Positions 8,029 to 16,747 are shown, numbered from the stretch's first letter. The stretch: DNA of 36,264 bases from Falsiroseomonas selenitidurans (GCF_012103215.1 NZ_JAAVNE010000054.1:1-36264), one strand, 5' to 3'. Notes: generated by a model from the letters alone, not told the origin. Translations and numbers: made by a program.

Positions 8029-8072
8029 GCATTTTCAAGTCAGGCGGAAACGCCTGGCGACTCGGAAAATGC
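8029..8072. repeat. 44-base imperfect palindromic intergenic element
   Basis: The outer arms GCATTTTC (8029-8036) and GAAAATGC (8065-8072) are perfect inverted repeats. The inner arms CAGGCG (8041-8046) and CGCCTG (8051-8056) close a GAAA loop. It lies between the Ppx/GppA stop and the rlmE start. From memory, similar AT-armed palindromes occur repeatedly between genes in this family, so it may be a REP-like unit that also ends the upstream transcript. Confidence 0.6.
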
Positions 8073-8149
8073 GCCGGCGCAGCTTCCGCCATTTTCGGGC
8101 CGGGCCGAAACCGGACGAGACCGTGCCACCGCGGATGGGACGGCGGCGC

Positions 8150-9301
8150 TCAGGCGCAGCCCTGCCAGGAGCGCGGCGGCCGGCGCGGGCCGGCCTGGCG
8201 GTCCAGCCGCATCTGGCGCAGCAGGATGCCCTCCCGCAGCCCGCGATCGGCCACCGTCAGCCGCGGCACCGGCCAGACCCTGCGGATGGCGGCGTAGACG
8301 GCGCAGCCGGGCAGCACGAAATCCACCCGGTCCGGCCCGACACAGGGGTGCGCCGCCAGCCCGTCCCGGCCCAGCGCGAACAGGTCCCCCAGCGCCTGGT
8401 CGGCATCGCAGGATTCCAGGATCTGGCCATCGACCAGCAGGCGGCGGTAGCGCGGCAGCGCCATGGCGACGCCGGCCAGCGTTGTGACGGTGCCGGAGGT
8501 GCCCATCAGCCGCACCCCGCCGGCGCGGATTTCCTGGCCGATGCAATGCACCGCATCGAAGCCGCGCAGGCGCGCCGCCACCTCGTCCACCACCGCGTGG
8601 AAGCCGGCCTCGGTGAAGCAGGAGGGGCCGCACCGCTCGGACAGGGTGACGACGCCGACGGGGACGGAGATGGTGCCGATCAGCTCCGGCACCTGGCGGC
8701 CCGGCTGGATGCGGATCCAGGCGATTTCGGTGGAGCCGCCGCCGATGTCGAACAGGATGGCGCGGCGGTCCCCGGGCTCCAGCAGCGGGGCGCAGGATTC
8801 CATCGCCAGCTCGGCCTCCTCCCGCGCCGTGATGATGCGCAGGCGCAGGCCGGTCTCGGCCTCGACACGGGCGAGGAAGGTGGGGCCGTTGCCGGCGCGG
8901 CGGCAGGCCTCGGTGGCCACCGCCTGCAGGGCCCGCACCGGGCGGCGCACCAGCTTCTGCGCGCAGGCGTGCAGCGCGGCCAGGGCGCGGTCCATCGCCG
9001 CCTCGGACAATTGGCCGGTGGCGCCCAGGCCTTCGCCGAGCCGGACGATGCGGCTGAAGCTGTCGATCACCCGGAAGCCGCCCGGGCCGCTGGGCGTGCC
9101 CAGCAGCAGCCGGCAGTTGTTGGTGCCGAGGTCGAGCGCGGCATAGGCGCCGGAGGCCGGGCTGGGCTGCCACCCCGCCGCGCGCGGCGCGCAGCCCGCC
9201 GCCTGGACCGCGCCCAGCGCCGGTCGATCGGCCGCCGCGCCGCCCGGGGCGCGGGCGGGCCGGTCGGCCTGGCAGAGGGGGAGGGGCGCGTCGTCGGGCA
9301 T
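8150..9301 (-). CDS. ppx: Ppx/GppA family exopolyphosphatase/guanosine pentaphosphate phosphatase
   Basis: The protein has 383 residues and the actin-like ASKHA fold of Ppx/GppA phosphatases. AALDLGTNNCRLLLG is the first phosphate-binding loop, RIVRLGEGL follows, FDIGGGSTEIAW is the second loop, and LMGTSGTVTTLAG is the adenosine-type motif. It should hydrolyse polyphosphate or pppGpp, but sequence alone does not separate the two. It is short, covering the catalytic two domains without the C-terminal HD-like extension of E. coli Ppx. The first 55 residues are a proline/alanine-rich extension of doubtful conservation. The ATG at 9301 is chosen because the longer open frame upstream has poor codon use. 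A PPK2 gene lies 2 kb away. Confidence 0.9.
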   Translation of the reverse strand: MPDDAPLPLCQADRPARAPGGAAADRPALGAVQAAGCAPRAAGWQPSPASGAYAALDLGTNNCRLLLGTPSGPGGFRVIDSFSRIVRLGEGLGATGQLSEAAMDRALAALHACAQKLVRRPVRALQAVATEACRRAGNGPTFLARVEAETGLRLRIITAREEAELAMESCAPLLEPGDRRAILFDIGGGSTEIAWIRIQPGRQVPELIGTISVPVGVVTLSERCGPSCFTEAGFHAVVDEVAARLRGFDAVHCIGQEIRAGGVRLMGTSGTVTTLAGVAMALPRYRRLLVDGQILESCDADQALGDLFALGRDGLAAHPCVGPDRVDFVLPGCAVYAAIRRVWPVPRLTVADRGLREGILLRQMRLDRQAGPRRPPRSWQGCA

Positions 9302-9445
9302 GGCTTCCCACAGATGGCGGGGCGGGCGGGCAAAACCAAGTCTTGTCCGGGGGTTGCCACCGGCGTGCGGCGGGCTCTCCCGGGGGCAGGCCAGCATGAT
9401 CCGGCGGGCGTGTTCGGCGGGCAAGGCATTTTGCGCGGCCCTGTG

Positions 9446-9473
9446 TTGCCTGCCCGAAAAACGCATGCTAGTT
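9446..9473 (+). promoter_or_regulatory. Candidate promoter for tRNA-Gln
   Basis: TTGCCT at 9446-9451 and CTAGTT at 9468-9473 are 16 bases apart and end 42 bases before the tRNA. This is a plausible sigma-70 promoter by spacing, but the -10 match is weak. Confidence 0.3.
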
Positions 9474-9515
9474 CGCCGCTCCCGACGATCGGTGCCCCAG
9501 GCGCCGTCGCCTCGG

Positions 9516-9589
9516 TGGGGGATAGTTTAACGGTAGAACTCCCGACTCTGACTCGGGCAGTCTTGGTTCGAATCCAGGTCCCCCAGCCA
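9516..9589 (+). tRNA. tRNA-Gln (anticodon CUG)
   Basis: A complete cloverleaf can be drawn. The acceptor stem is TGGGGGA (9516-9522) with TCCCCCA (9579-9585). The anticodon stem CCCGA/TCGGG surrounds loop CTCTGAC with anticodon CTG. The T arm is CTTGG-TTCGAAT-CCAGG. The discriminator is G, and CCA is encoded (9587-9589). The anticodon reads CAG codons as glutamine. It is followed by a convergent AraC gene. Confidence 0.97.
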
Positions 9590-9641
9590 AACGGCCCCAG
9601 GCCGATGGCCCCCACCCCGCTTCCCCCGCGACGGGCCTCGT

Positions 9642-10547
9642 TCACCCCGGACCATCCTGCCGCGCATAGGCGACAGGCGGCGTCCCGGTCTGGCGTGCGA
9701 AGGCGACGCTGAAGGCGCTCGCGGAGCCATAGCCGACGCGGGCCGCGACCTCGGCCACGCCGGCCTTGTCGCGGCGCAGCAGATCCTTCGCCAGCGCCAT
9801 CCGCCATCGGACAAGATAGGCCATCGGCGCCAGCCCCACCTCCCGGTGAAAGCGCTCGAAGAAGGCCGAGCGTGACAACCCCGCCTCCTGCGCCAGCCGC
9901 GCCACCGTCCAGGGTGCGGCCGGGGCCGCATGCATCCGACGCAGGGCGATGGAAAGGCGCTCATCGGCCAGGCCGCGCAACAGGCCCGGCGTGGCGGACG
10001 GTGCGCCAAGGGTCCGGAGCGCCTCGATCAACAGCACCTCGAGCAGCCGTGCCAGCACGACATCCCGCCCCGGCCGGGACTGGCGCGCCTCCTCCTCCAG
10101 CATGTCCACGAGGCTGGTCAGCCGCCGCGCCCCCCGCGCGATCACGCATTGCGGCAGCAGCGAGACGAGTAGCGCGGCGTCGGGCGTGCCGAACACGCAA
10201 TAGCCCACCAGCATCCGCACCTCCGGCGCGCCGCCGGGCGCGCCCAGGCGGAACAGGCCCGGCCTCACTTCCCGCGGCACCGTCTCGGCCGCCCCCGCCG
10301 CGGCGGGGTCCAGGCTGGAAACCACGAAGTCCTGCGCCGCGGGGATCAGCACGAAGTCGCCCGCGCCGAGCGTGACCGCCCCAGGCCCGCCGGCGGCCAG
10401 GCGGCAGCCTCCCTCGATCACCGCGCAGTAGAAGGGCCGCCCGGCCTCGGCGCGGCTGACGCGCCAGGCACCGCGCCCCTCCACCGCCTTGGAGAAGGCG
10501 GGGCCGGGGCGGAGGAGGCCGACGATCTGGGCCAGCGGGTCAGACAT
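9642..10547 (-). CDS. AraC family transcriptional regulator with N-terminal cupin
   Basis: The 301-residue protein has an N-terminal cupin-like sensor region of the AraC_binding_2/cupin_6 type (about residues 1-175, with GAGDFVLIPAAQDFVV). A C-terminal pair of AraC/XylS helix-turn-helix motifs follows (WTVARLAQEAGLSRSAFFERF, written here in part, then VAEVAARVGYGSASAFSVAF). Such proteins bind DNA as ligand-controlled activators or repressors. It is divergent from an SDR oxidoreductase gene with a 94-base shared control region, so it most likely controls that gene and itself. The ATG at 10547 is preferred to one 13 codons upstream because the conserved DPLAQIVGLLRP begins directly after it. 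Confidence 0.92.
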   Translation of the reverse strand: MSDPLAQIVGLLRPGPAFSKAVEGRGAWRVSRAEAGRPFYCAVIEGGCRLAAGGPGAVTLGAGDFVLIPAAQDFVVSSLDPAAAGAAETVPREVRPGLFRLGAPGGAPEVRMLVGYCVFGTPDAALLVSLLPQCVIARGARRLTSLVDMLEEEARQSRPGRDVVLARLLEVLLIEALRTLGAPSATPGLLRGLADERLSIALRRMHAAPAAPWTVARLAQEAGLSRSAFFERFHREVGLAPMAYLVRWRMALAKDLLRRDKAGVAEVAARVGYGSASAFSVAFARQTGTPPVAYARQDGPG

Positions 10548-10572
10548 GTCTGGATCATCACGAATGAAATAC

Positions 10573-10595
10573 GGATTCTGAACCATAGAGAGTCC
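10573..10595. promoter_or_regulatory. Imperfect inverted repeat in the AraC-SDR divergent region
   Basis: GGATTCT (10573-10579) and AGAGTCC (10589-10595) are inverted copies with one mismatch, nine bases apart, in the middle of the shared intergenic region. It is a candidate operator for the AraC-type regulator, although AraC proteins more often bind direct repeats. Confidence 0.3.
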
Positions 10596-10641
10596 GAGAC
10601 CCGCCCGCTATCTCCGGCCGCACCCCTCGGCAGGATCCCTC

Positions 10642-11394
10642 ATGAAGACCATCCTCGTCACCGGCTGCTCCTCCGGCTTCGGCCGGGAGATCGCCCGCAC
10701 CTTCCTCGAGCGGAACTGGCGCGTCGTCGCCGGCATGCGCGACCCGCGGGCGGATGTCCTGCCCCGGTCCGACCACCTGCGGATCGTCCCGCTGGACGTG
10801 ACCGTGGCGGAGAGCATCGCCCGCGCCGTGGCGGTGGCAGGGCCCGTCGATGTGCTGGTGAACAATGCCGGAATCGGCCTTCTGGGCGCGCTGGAGGCGG
10901 TGCCGATGGCAAGCGTGCGCAGCCTCTTCGAAACCAACAGCTTTGGCAGCATGGCGATGACGCAGGCCCTGCTGCCGCACTTCCGGCAGCGGCGCGGCGG
11001 CGTCATCGTCAATGTCAGCTCCAGCGTCACCCTGGTGCCGCTGCCCCTGCTCTCCGCCTACACCGCCAGCAAGGCGGCCATGAATGCCTTCAGCGACTGC
11101 CTGGCGGAGGAGCTCGCGCCCTTCGATGTGCGGGTACGCCTGGTGCTGCCGGGCCGCGCGCCGGAAACCGGCTTCGGCGCAGCGGCGCGGGCCCGCAGCG
11201 AGGGCGGGATCCCGGAATCCTATGCCGCCCTGGCGCAGGCGGTCTTCGCCGGGTGGCAGCGCGGCACGCTGGTCACCCGCGCGGCGGCGGTCGCCGAAGC
11301 CGTCTGGCGCGCGGCGACCGACCCCGCCTGCCCGATACGGCTGCCGGCCGGCGCCGACGCCGAGGCGCTGGCAGCCGGCGCGGTCCTTCAGTAG
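10642..11394 (+). CDS. SDR family NAD(P)-dependent oxidoreductase
   Basis: The 250-residue protein is a classical short-chain dehydrogenase/reductase. The cofactor loop is TGCSSGFG, the structural motif is NNAG (VLVNNAGIGLLG), the catalytic serine is in VNVSSSVTL, and the active-site pair is Tyr and Lys in YTASKAAMNAF. It would oxidise an alcohol or reduce a carbonyl; the substrate is unknown. Arg-Asp after the second strand (AGMRDP) suggests NADP(H). It is divergent from an AraC regulator that probably controls it. Its TAG at 11392-11394 overlaps the end of the convergent PPK2 gene by seven bases. Confidence 0.92.
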   Translation: MKTILVTGCSSGFGREIARTFLERNWRVVAGMRDPRADVLPRSDHLRIVPLDVTVAESIARAVAVAGPVDVLVNNAGIGLLGALEAVPMASVRSLFETNSFGSMAMTQALLPHFRQRRGGVIVNVSSSVTLVPLPLLSAYTASKAAMNAFSDCLAEELAPFDVRVRLVLPGRAPETGFGAAARARSEGGIPESYAALAQAVFAGWQRGTLVTRAAAVAEAVWRAATDPACPIRLPAGADAEALAAGAVLQ

Positions 11395-12308
11395 CGTTCC
11401 GGCACGTAGAGCTCGATCGGCAGCGTGCGGCGCTCATAATCCGGGTTGAACACGCGCTCCGGCAGCGTCACCGGCTCGTGCGGCACCTCCTCGTAGGGCA
11501 CCTTGGACAGCAGATGCGCGATGCAGTTCAGCCGCGCGCGCTTCTTGTCATTGCCCTCGACGATGTGCCACGGCGCCTCGGGGATGTTCGTCCGCTCGAA
11601 CATCTCCTCCTTCGCCTTGGTGTACTGCTCCCACCGCACGCGGGATTGCAGGTCCATGGGCGAGAGCTTCCACTGCTTGATCGGGTCGTGGATGCGCATC
11701 AGGAAGCGCAGCTGCTGCTCCTCATCCGTGATGGAGAACCAGTACTTCACCAGGATGATGCCGGACCGCACCAGCATGCGCTCGAACGCCGGCACGTCGC
11801 GGAAGAATTCCTCCACCTGCTGCTCGCCGGCGAAACCCATCACGCGCTCGACGCCGGCGCGGTTGTACCAGCTGCGGTCGAACAGGACCATTTCGCCGGC
11901 CGCCGGCAGGTGCGGCACGTAGCGCTGGAAGTACCATTGCGTGCGCTCGCGGTCGGATGGCGCCGGCAGCGCGACGACGCGGCAGGTGCGCGGGTTCACC
12001 CGCTGGGTGATGCGCTTGATGACGCCGCCCTTGCCGGCGGAGTCGCGCCCCTCGAACAGCACCACCAGCTTCAGCTTCCGGTGCTGCACCCAGTCCTGCA
12101 GCTTCACCAGCTCCGACTGCAGGCGCAGCAGCTCGGAGAAGTACAGGCTGCGGGCGATGGTGCTCTTCTGCCGGCGTGCCAGCAGCTCGCGCAGCGCCGG
12201 GGGGATGCGCGCGTCATCCACCTCCTGCTCCAGCTCCTCGTCGAAATCATCCTCGAGCTCCAGCTCGAGCCATGGCCGCTCCGGCTCGCCAGGCACCTGC
12301 TGCGACAT
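11388..12308 (-). CDS. ppk2: Polyphosphate kinase 2 family protein
   Basis: The 306-residue protein is a PPK2, which transfers phosphate between polyphosphate and nucleoside diphosphates or monophosphates. Walker A is FEGRDSAGKGG (residues 86-95), Walker B is LFDRSWYNRAGVE, and the lid region contains the family's RVNPRTCRVVALP. The single domain and the QWYFQRYVPHLP segment fit class I, which typically makes or uses GTP/ATP from diphosphates, but class assignment needs phylogeny. The first 45 residues are strongly acidic (ELELEDDFDEELEQE). The ATG at 12308 is chosen because the upstream extension lacks conserved sequence. It lies 43 bases after the HWE kinase on the same strand and could be co-transcribed with it. 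Confidence 0.94.
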   Translation of the reverse strand: MSQQVPGEPERPWLELELEDDFDEELEQEVDDARIPPALRELLARRQKSTIARSLYFSELLRLQSELVKLQDWVQHRKLKLVVLFEGRDSAGKGGVIKRITQRVNPRTCRVVALPAPSDRERTQWYFQRYVPHLPAAGEMVLFDRSWYNRAGVERVMGFAGEQQVEEFFRDVPAFERMLVRSGIILVKYWFSITDEEQQLRFLMRIHDPIKQWKLSPMDLQSRVRWEQYTKAKEEMFERTNIPEAPWHIVEGNDKKRARLNCIAHLLSKVPYEEVPHEPVTLPERVFNPDYERRTLPIELYVPERY

Positions 12309-12351
12309 GGGCACTCCCCTTGAAAGGAAGCCGGACCCTACAGCCGTATCT

Positions 12352-14856
12352 TTACGAACGTATGACGGTTTCGTTTCCACCAAGGGCCGGCTGTGCCCGC
12401 ACCAGCACGCGCGCGGCGGGCAGGGCGAGCTCCACGGCGAGCCCATCCGCCGCCCAATGCCAAGCCACCTGCCCGCCGAGCTGCGAACGAACGGTGGTGT
12501 CCACGACGCGGGAGCCGAAGCCGCGTCGGGCCGGCGGGGCCGGGGCGGGCGGGCCGCCGGATTCGGTCCAGGTCAGGTGCAGCCAGCCGCCCTCCTGCCG
12601 CCACGCCACCCACAACTGCCCCTCGGCGCTGGACAGCGCGCCGTATTTGGTGGCGTTCGTCGCCAGCTCATGCACCGCCATCGCCGTCGGCTGGATGGCG
12701 GTGGCGGCGAGCACCACAGGCGGACCCTCCAGCCGCACCCGCGGCGCCAGCATCCCCGGCGGGCCGCCGATGAAGGGCTCCAGCGCGCCGGTCAGGATGT
12801 CCCGCAGCGGCGTGCCCCGCCAGCTGGTCTCGGACAGCAGCGCCTGGGCGCGGGCCAGCGCGTCGATGCGCCCTTCCACGGCGGCGGCGAATTCCTCCGC
12901 ATCGTCGCGCGGCGTCAGCCGCAACGCCGCCTTGACCACGGCCAGCGCGTTCTTGGCCCGGTGGTCGACCTCCCGCAGCAGCAGGAACTGGCGCTCCTCG
13001 GACTGTCGCCGCGCGGTGACGTCCACCGCCCCGCCCACCATGCGCACCACCGCCCCGGTTGCCGGGTCGCGGGTGACGTGGCCCCGGTCCCACAGCCAGG
13101 CCCAGCCGCCATCGGCGCGGCGGGCGCGGTATTCCAGGGCGAAGCTGTCCCGCGCCGGCTCCCGTGCCAGGCGCTGCGCCTCGGCCTCCAGCCGCGGCCG
13201 GTCCTCCGGGTGCAGGCGGGCCAGCCATTCCCCGGCCTCGGTTCCGGGGTTCTCGCCCAGCAGCGCCTCCGCCCCCGTGGTGCGGGTGATGCGTCCGGTT
13301 TCCACATCCCATTCATAGACGAAGCCGGACATGGCGGCGGTTGCCACCTCGAAGCGTTCCTCCGCCCGGCGCCGCTGGGTGATGTCGATGTCGATCCCGA
13401 CCAGCGTCGCCGGGTTGCCGCCATCCCCGGGATACAGCCGCGCCCGGCAGAGCAGCCACACCGGCTCCCGCCGCCCGTCGGGCATGCGGCGGAAGACGCG
13501 GAACTCCACCGCCATGCTGCCTTCCGCGATGCCCTGGGCGGCCGCCTTGCGCAGACGGTCGCGGTCCTCGGGGTGCACCACCTCCAGGAACCGGTCGAAT
13601 TCGGCCAGCCCGGCATCGGCCTGCGGGTCCAGGCCCAGCAGGTGGAACATCTCATCCGACCAGAACAGCCGGCTCGCGCCCACCTCCCAGGACCAGGAAG
13701 CCGCCTCCGCCGCCTGCAACGCCAGGCGCAGCAGCCTCTCGCGGCCGCGCAGGTCGCGGGTGCGCTCCTCCACCCGGCGCTCCAGCGCCGCATTGGCCAC
13801 CTCCAGCGCCGCCTGCCGACGCAGCACGGCGCGCGCCAGCAGCAGCAGGAGGGCGGAGGAACCCAGCGCCAGCACCGCCTGCGGCAGGATCGCACGCCGC
13901 CACGCCAGCGCGATCGCCGCCTCGTCGCGCCCGGCCACCGCATAGACGGGCAGGCCACCGCCGATGGCGCGGAACGCCGCCACCCGCCGTACCTGGTCGA
14001 TCGTCGAGGTACCGACCAGCACGCCGCGCGTCGCCTGTCGGGCCATGGCGCTGGCCAGCAGCCCGGGCTGCAGCCGCAGCCCGTCCGGCACCTGGTCGCC
14101 GAATCCGCCGGAGCGTGCCAGCAGCGCCCCATCCGCCCGCAGCAGGCTGACCACGTCGCCCGGCGAGGCGGCCAGCGCCGCCAGCGCCTCGTTCACATGG
14201 TCCAGATAGACCGAGGCGTTGAGGATGCCGTCATAGGCGCCTTCGGGCAGCCCGTTGCCGGTGCGGCTGCGCCGCGCGGTGACGGCGAAAAAGGGCCGGC
14301 GCGTCGCCTGGCCGGTGTAAATCTGGCTGACATGCAGCCAGGGCGCGTCCGGGTCGCGCAGCGCCTGGTTGAAGCTGCGCGCCGCCAGCACGTCGTCCGG
14401 CGGCGGCACCGGCAGCACGTTGCTGGCGACCAGCGGCTGGCCAAGACGGTCGAAGACGAAGATGTAGAAGCCGGCTCGATCCGCCGGCTCACGCTCCGCC
14501 GCCACGCCGCGCAGCGCGGCGTGCAGCGCGGTCTCGCTTGCGCGGATCTCGGCATCCGACAGGCCGGCCAGGATCTCGTTGGCGCGCTCCAGGCGCAGCA
14601 CCTGGGCTTCCAGCAGGCGGCGCGCGTATTCGCCGGCGGCATCGGCGGTGCGTGCCACCTCGGTCTCCGCGCCGCGCCAGGCCTGTTCCCAGCCGCGCCA
14701 GGCGGAGAGCCCGAACACCAGCAGCGGCGCCAGCACCGCGGCGAGCAGCCCGGCCTGCATCGCCCCGAAGCGCCGCTTCGGCGGTGGCGCGGCGGACACC
14801 GGTCCAGCCTGGCCCGGGATCAGGTGACGCGGGAGATCGAGCAAAAGCGGTTTCAT
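12352..14856 (-). CDS. Membrane-bound HWE-family sensor histidine kinase with two PAS domains
   Basis: The 834-residue protein has a transmembrane helix at about 32-51, an extracytoplasmic sensor region of some 270 residues of Cache type by layout, and a second helix at about 323-345. Two PAS/PAC modules follow (about 375-500 and 503-620), then an HWE-type kinase core. Phospho-acceptor His632 is in VDHRAKNALAVV, the N-box is HELATNATKYGAL (729-741), and the diagnostic Trp-x-Glu is WTE (763-765). HWE kinases in alphaproteobacteria often signal to the general stress response, but no response regulator gene is here. Starts at 14919 or 14761 are also possible. PPK2 follows 43 bases downstream. 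Confidence 0.9.
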   Translation of the reverse strand: MKPLLLDLPRHLIPGQAGPVSAAPPPKRRFGAMQAGLLAAVLAPLLVFGLSAWRGWEQAWRGAETEVARTADAAGEYARRLLEAQVLRLERANEILAGLSDAEIRASETALHAALRGVAAEREPADRAGFYIFVFDRLGQPLVASNVLPVPPPDDVLAARSFNQALRDPDAPWLHVSQIYTGQATRRPFFAVTARRSRTGNGLPEGAYDGILNASVYLDHVNEALAALAASPGDVVSLLRADGALLARSGGFGDQVPDGLRLQPGLLASAMARQATRGVLVGTSTIDQVRRVAAFRAIGGGLPVYAVAGRDEAAIALAWRRAILPQAVLALGSSALLLLLARAVLRRQAALEVANAALERRVEERTRDLRGRERLLRLALQAAEAASWSWEVGASRLFWSDEMFHLLGLDPQADAGLAEFDRFLEVVHPEDRDRLRKAAAQGIAEGSMAVEFRVFRRMPDGRREPVWLLCRARLYPGDGGNPATLVGIDIDITQRRRAEERFEVATAAMSGFVYEWDVETGRITRTTGAEALLGENPGTEAGEWLARLHPEDRPRLEAEAQRLAREPARDSFALEYRARRADGGWAWLWDRGHVTRDPATGAVVRMVGGAVDVTARRQSEERQFLLLREVDHRAKNALAVVKAALRLTPRDDAEEFAAAVEGRIDALARAQALLSETSWRGTPLRDILTGALEPFIGGPPGMLAPRVRLEGPPVVLAATAIQPTAMAVHELATNATKYGALSSAEGQLWVAWRQEGGWLHLTWTESGGPPAPAPPARRGFGSRVVDTTVRSQLGGQVAWHWAADGLAVELALPAARVLVRAQPALGGNETVIRS

Positions 14857-14875
14857 CCTGTGCTGGGTGAGCGAA

Positions 14876-14931
14876 GGTCCCGGTGCCGGGGCAATTGGCG
14901 ACTCACGTTCGAGTGACATCGCCCCGGGACC
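14876..14931. repeat. Inverted repeat in the kinase/ArsC divergent region
   Basis: GGTCCCGG (14876-14883) and CCGGGACC (14924-14931) are perfect inverted copies 40 bases apart. They enclose a smaller one, ACTC/GAGT around ACGTTC. They lie upstream of the proposed kinase start and could form a leader stem or regulator site. If the kinase starts at 14919 the repeat would overlap its coding sequence. Confidence 0.3.
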
Positions 14932-15032
14932 ATGGCCGGCGACCCGGCGGACCAGGCCCGTCCCCGGCGCGGCTGGTGCCGCAGGGCGCCCGGCGCGATG
15001 CTGCGGATACCCCCTGAAGCCGGATTCCGCCC

Positions 15033-15407
15033 ATGCCAGCGACCAACCCCGTGACCCTGCACGGCATCCGCAATTGCGACACCATGAAAAAGGCGCGCGT
15101 CTGGCTCGAATCGGCGGGCATTGCCCATGGCTTCCACGACTACCGGATGCAGGGCCTGCCGGACGGGCTGCTGGAATCCTGGGTCGCCCGGCTGGGCTGG
15201 GAGGCGATGCTGAACCGCGCCGGCACCAGCTTCCGCAAGCTGGCCGAGTCGCAGCGCGAGGCGCTGGACGCGCCCCGCGCCATCGCGCTGATGCGGGCCC
15301 AGCCGGCGATGATCCGCCGGCCGGTCCTGGTGGCGGGCCCGGCCCTGCTGGTGGGCTTCCGCCCGGCCGAATACGCCCGCCTTTTCGGCGTGACCGCCCC
15401 GGCTTGA
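15033..15407 (+). CDS. ArsC/Spx/YffB family protein
   Basis: The 124-residue protein has the thioredoxin-like ArsC fold: VTLHGIRNCDTMKKARVWL near the start holds a single redox cysteine (Cys15), and RRPVLVAGPALLVGF near the end is the conserved cis-proline region. The Cys-Asp-Thr-Met-Lys-Lys-Ala signature is typical of YffB-like members rather than true arsenate reductases, so a glutathione-dependent thiol reductase role is more likely than arsenate resistance. No ars genes are near. It is followed 56 bases later by the M20 deacylase on the same strand and is divergent from the HWE kinase. Confidence 0.9.
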   Translation: MPATNPVTLHGIRNCDTMKKARVWLESAGIAHGFHDYRMQGLPDGLLESWVARLGWEAMLNRAGTSFRKLAESQREALDAPRAIALMRAQPAMIRRPVLVAGPALLVGFRPAEYARLFGVTAPA

Positions 15408-15463
15408 CCCGGCCCGCCGGCGCGCTGACGCTGCACGCACCGCCCCAGATCCGGAACCCGACC

Positions 15464-16747
15464 ATGCCCGACGCCGTGCTGCTGGACCGCCTGCGCCAGG
15501 CCGTGGAGGCCGGATTTGCGCGGCAGACAGACTTCCTGCAGCAGCTCGTCCGCTTCCCCAGCCTGCGGGGGCGGGAGGCGCCGCTGCAGGATTGGATGGC
15601 GCGGGAATTGGCCGGGCGCGGCTATGCGGTGGACCGCTTCAGCCTGGCCGATGTGCCGGCGCATCCGAAGACCGCGCCGATGGTGGACGCCAACCCCGCC
15701 GCCAGCATCCAGGTGGTGGCCACGCACCGGCCCGCCCAGCCCAGCGGCCGCAGCCTGATCCTGCAGGGCCATATCGACGTGGTGCCGGAAGGCCCGCATG
15801 AGATGTGGACGCATCCGCCCTATGCCGCGGTGATCCGCGATGGCTGGCTGTATGGCCGCGGCGCGCACGACATGAAGGCGGGCGTCGCCGCCATGGTCTT
15901 CGCCATGGACGCGATCCGCGGCGCCGGGCTGGAACCCGCGGCCGATGTCTACCTGCAGACGGTGACAGAGGAGGAAAGCACCGGCAACGGCGCGCTGGCG
16001 ACCCTGCTGCGCGGCTACCGGGCGGAGGCCGCGCTGATCCCGGAGCCGACGGGCCACACCATCACCCGGGCGCAGACCGGCACCATCTGGTTCCGCCTGA
16101 AGGTGCGTGGCGTGCCGGTGCATGTGATGGTGGCGCAGGATGGCTCCAACGCCATCATGTCCGCCTATGCGCTGATCAACGCGCTGTACGGCCATACGAA
16201 GACGCTGAACGAGGCCGGGCGCGACAACCCCTGGTATGGCGGCCAGGTGCAGGACCCGATCAAGTTCAACCCGGGGATCATCCGCGGCGGCGACTGGGCC
16301 TCCTCCACCCCCGCCTGGTGCGAGGTGGATTGCCGCATCGGCCTGCTGCCCGGCACGACGCCGGAGGAGGCGATGGCCGGCGTGGAGGCGGCGGTGCGCG
16401 CGGCGGCCAAGGGCGACGCCTTCCTGGCCAACAACCCGCCCGAGATCACGTTTCACGGATTCCAGACCGATCCCTATGTGCTGGAACCGGGCTCCGAGGC
16501 CGAGGCGGTGCTGGCCGCGGCACACAGGGCGGTGCATGGCGGCGCGATGCCGGCGCGGCTGTCCACCGCGGTGAACGACACGCGCTACTACGGGCTGTAC
16601 TTCGCCATGCCCGGCCTGTGCTACGGCCCGAAGGGAGAGATGGCGCATGGTTTCGACGAGCGCACCTCGCTGGCGGACCTCAAGACCTGCACGCTGACGA
16701 TCGCCGCCTTCATCGCCGATTGGTGCGGGGTGCGGCCGCGCGGCTGA
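15464..16747 (+). CDS. M20 family ArgE/DapE-like deacylase
   Basis: The 427-residue protein is a zinc-dependent M20 amidohydrolase. The metal and catalytic residues are all visible: His103 and Asp105 in GHIDVVPEG, the bridging Asp136 in GRGAHDMKAG, the glutamate pair in TVTEEESTGNG (169-170), and a late histidine in EMAHGFDERT. The lid/dimerisation domain sits between, beginning near GTIWFRLKVRG. These enzymes remove acyl groups from amino acids or related amides, and the substrate here cannot be fixed. The ATG at 15464 starts the typical N-terminal helix; the much longer upstream open frame is a shadow of the ArsC-like gene. It converges on the cupin gene. Confidence 0.92.
   Translation: MPDAVLLDRLRQAVEAGFARQTDFLQQLVRFPSLRGREAPLQDWMARELAGRGYAVDRFSLADVPAHPKTAPMVDANPAASIQVVATHRPAQPSGRSLILQGHIDVVPEGPHEMWTHPPYAAVIRDGWLYGRGAHDMKAGVAAMVFAMDAIRGAGLEPAADVYLQTVTEEESTGNGALATLLRGYRAEAALIPEPTGHTITRAQTGTIWFRLKVRGVPVHVMVAQDGSNAIMSAYALINALYGHTKTLNEAGRDNPWYGGQVQDPIKFNPGIIRGGDWASSTPAWCEVDCRIGLLPGTTPEEAMAGVEAAVRAAAKGDAFLANNPPEITFHGFQTDPYVLEPGSEAEAVLAAAHRAVHGGAMPARLSTAVNDTRYYGLYFAMPGLCYGPKGEMAHGFDERTSLADLKTCTLTIAAFIADWCGVRPRG

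Noticed and set aside
9527..10009. Open frame on the minus strand over the tRNA-Gln and AraC gene
   Set aside because: Its start region is the reverse strand of the tRNA, a frequent false gene call; the rest is another frame of the AraC regulator.
11941..14916. 991-residue open frame antisense to the HWE kinase
   Set aside because: Shadow of an intact kinase with all motifs on the other strand.
14857..15465. Longer N-terminus for the HWE kinase (start at 15465)
   Set aside because: It would run across the ArsC-like gene on the other strand and lacks conserved sequence.
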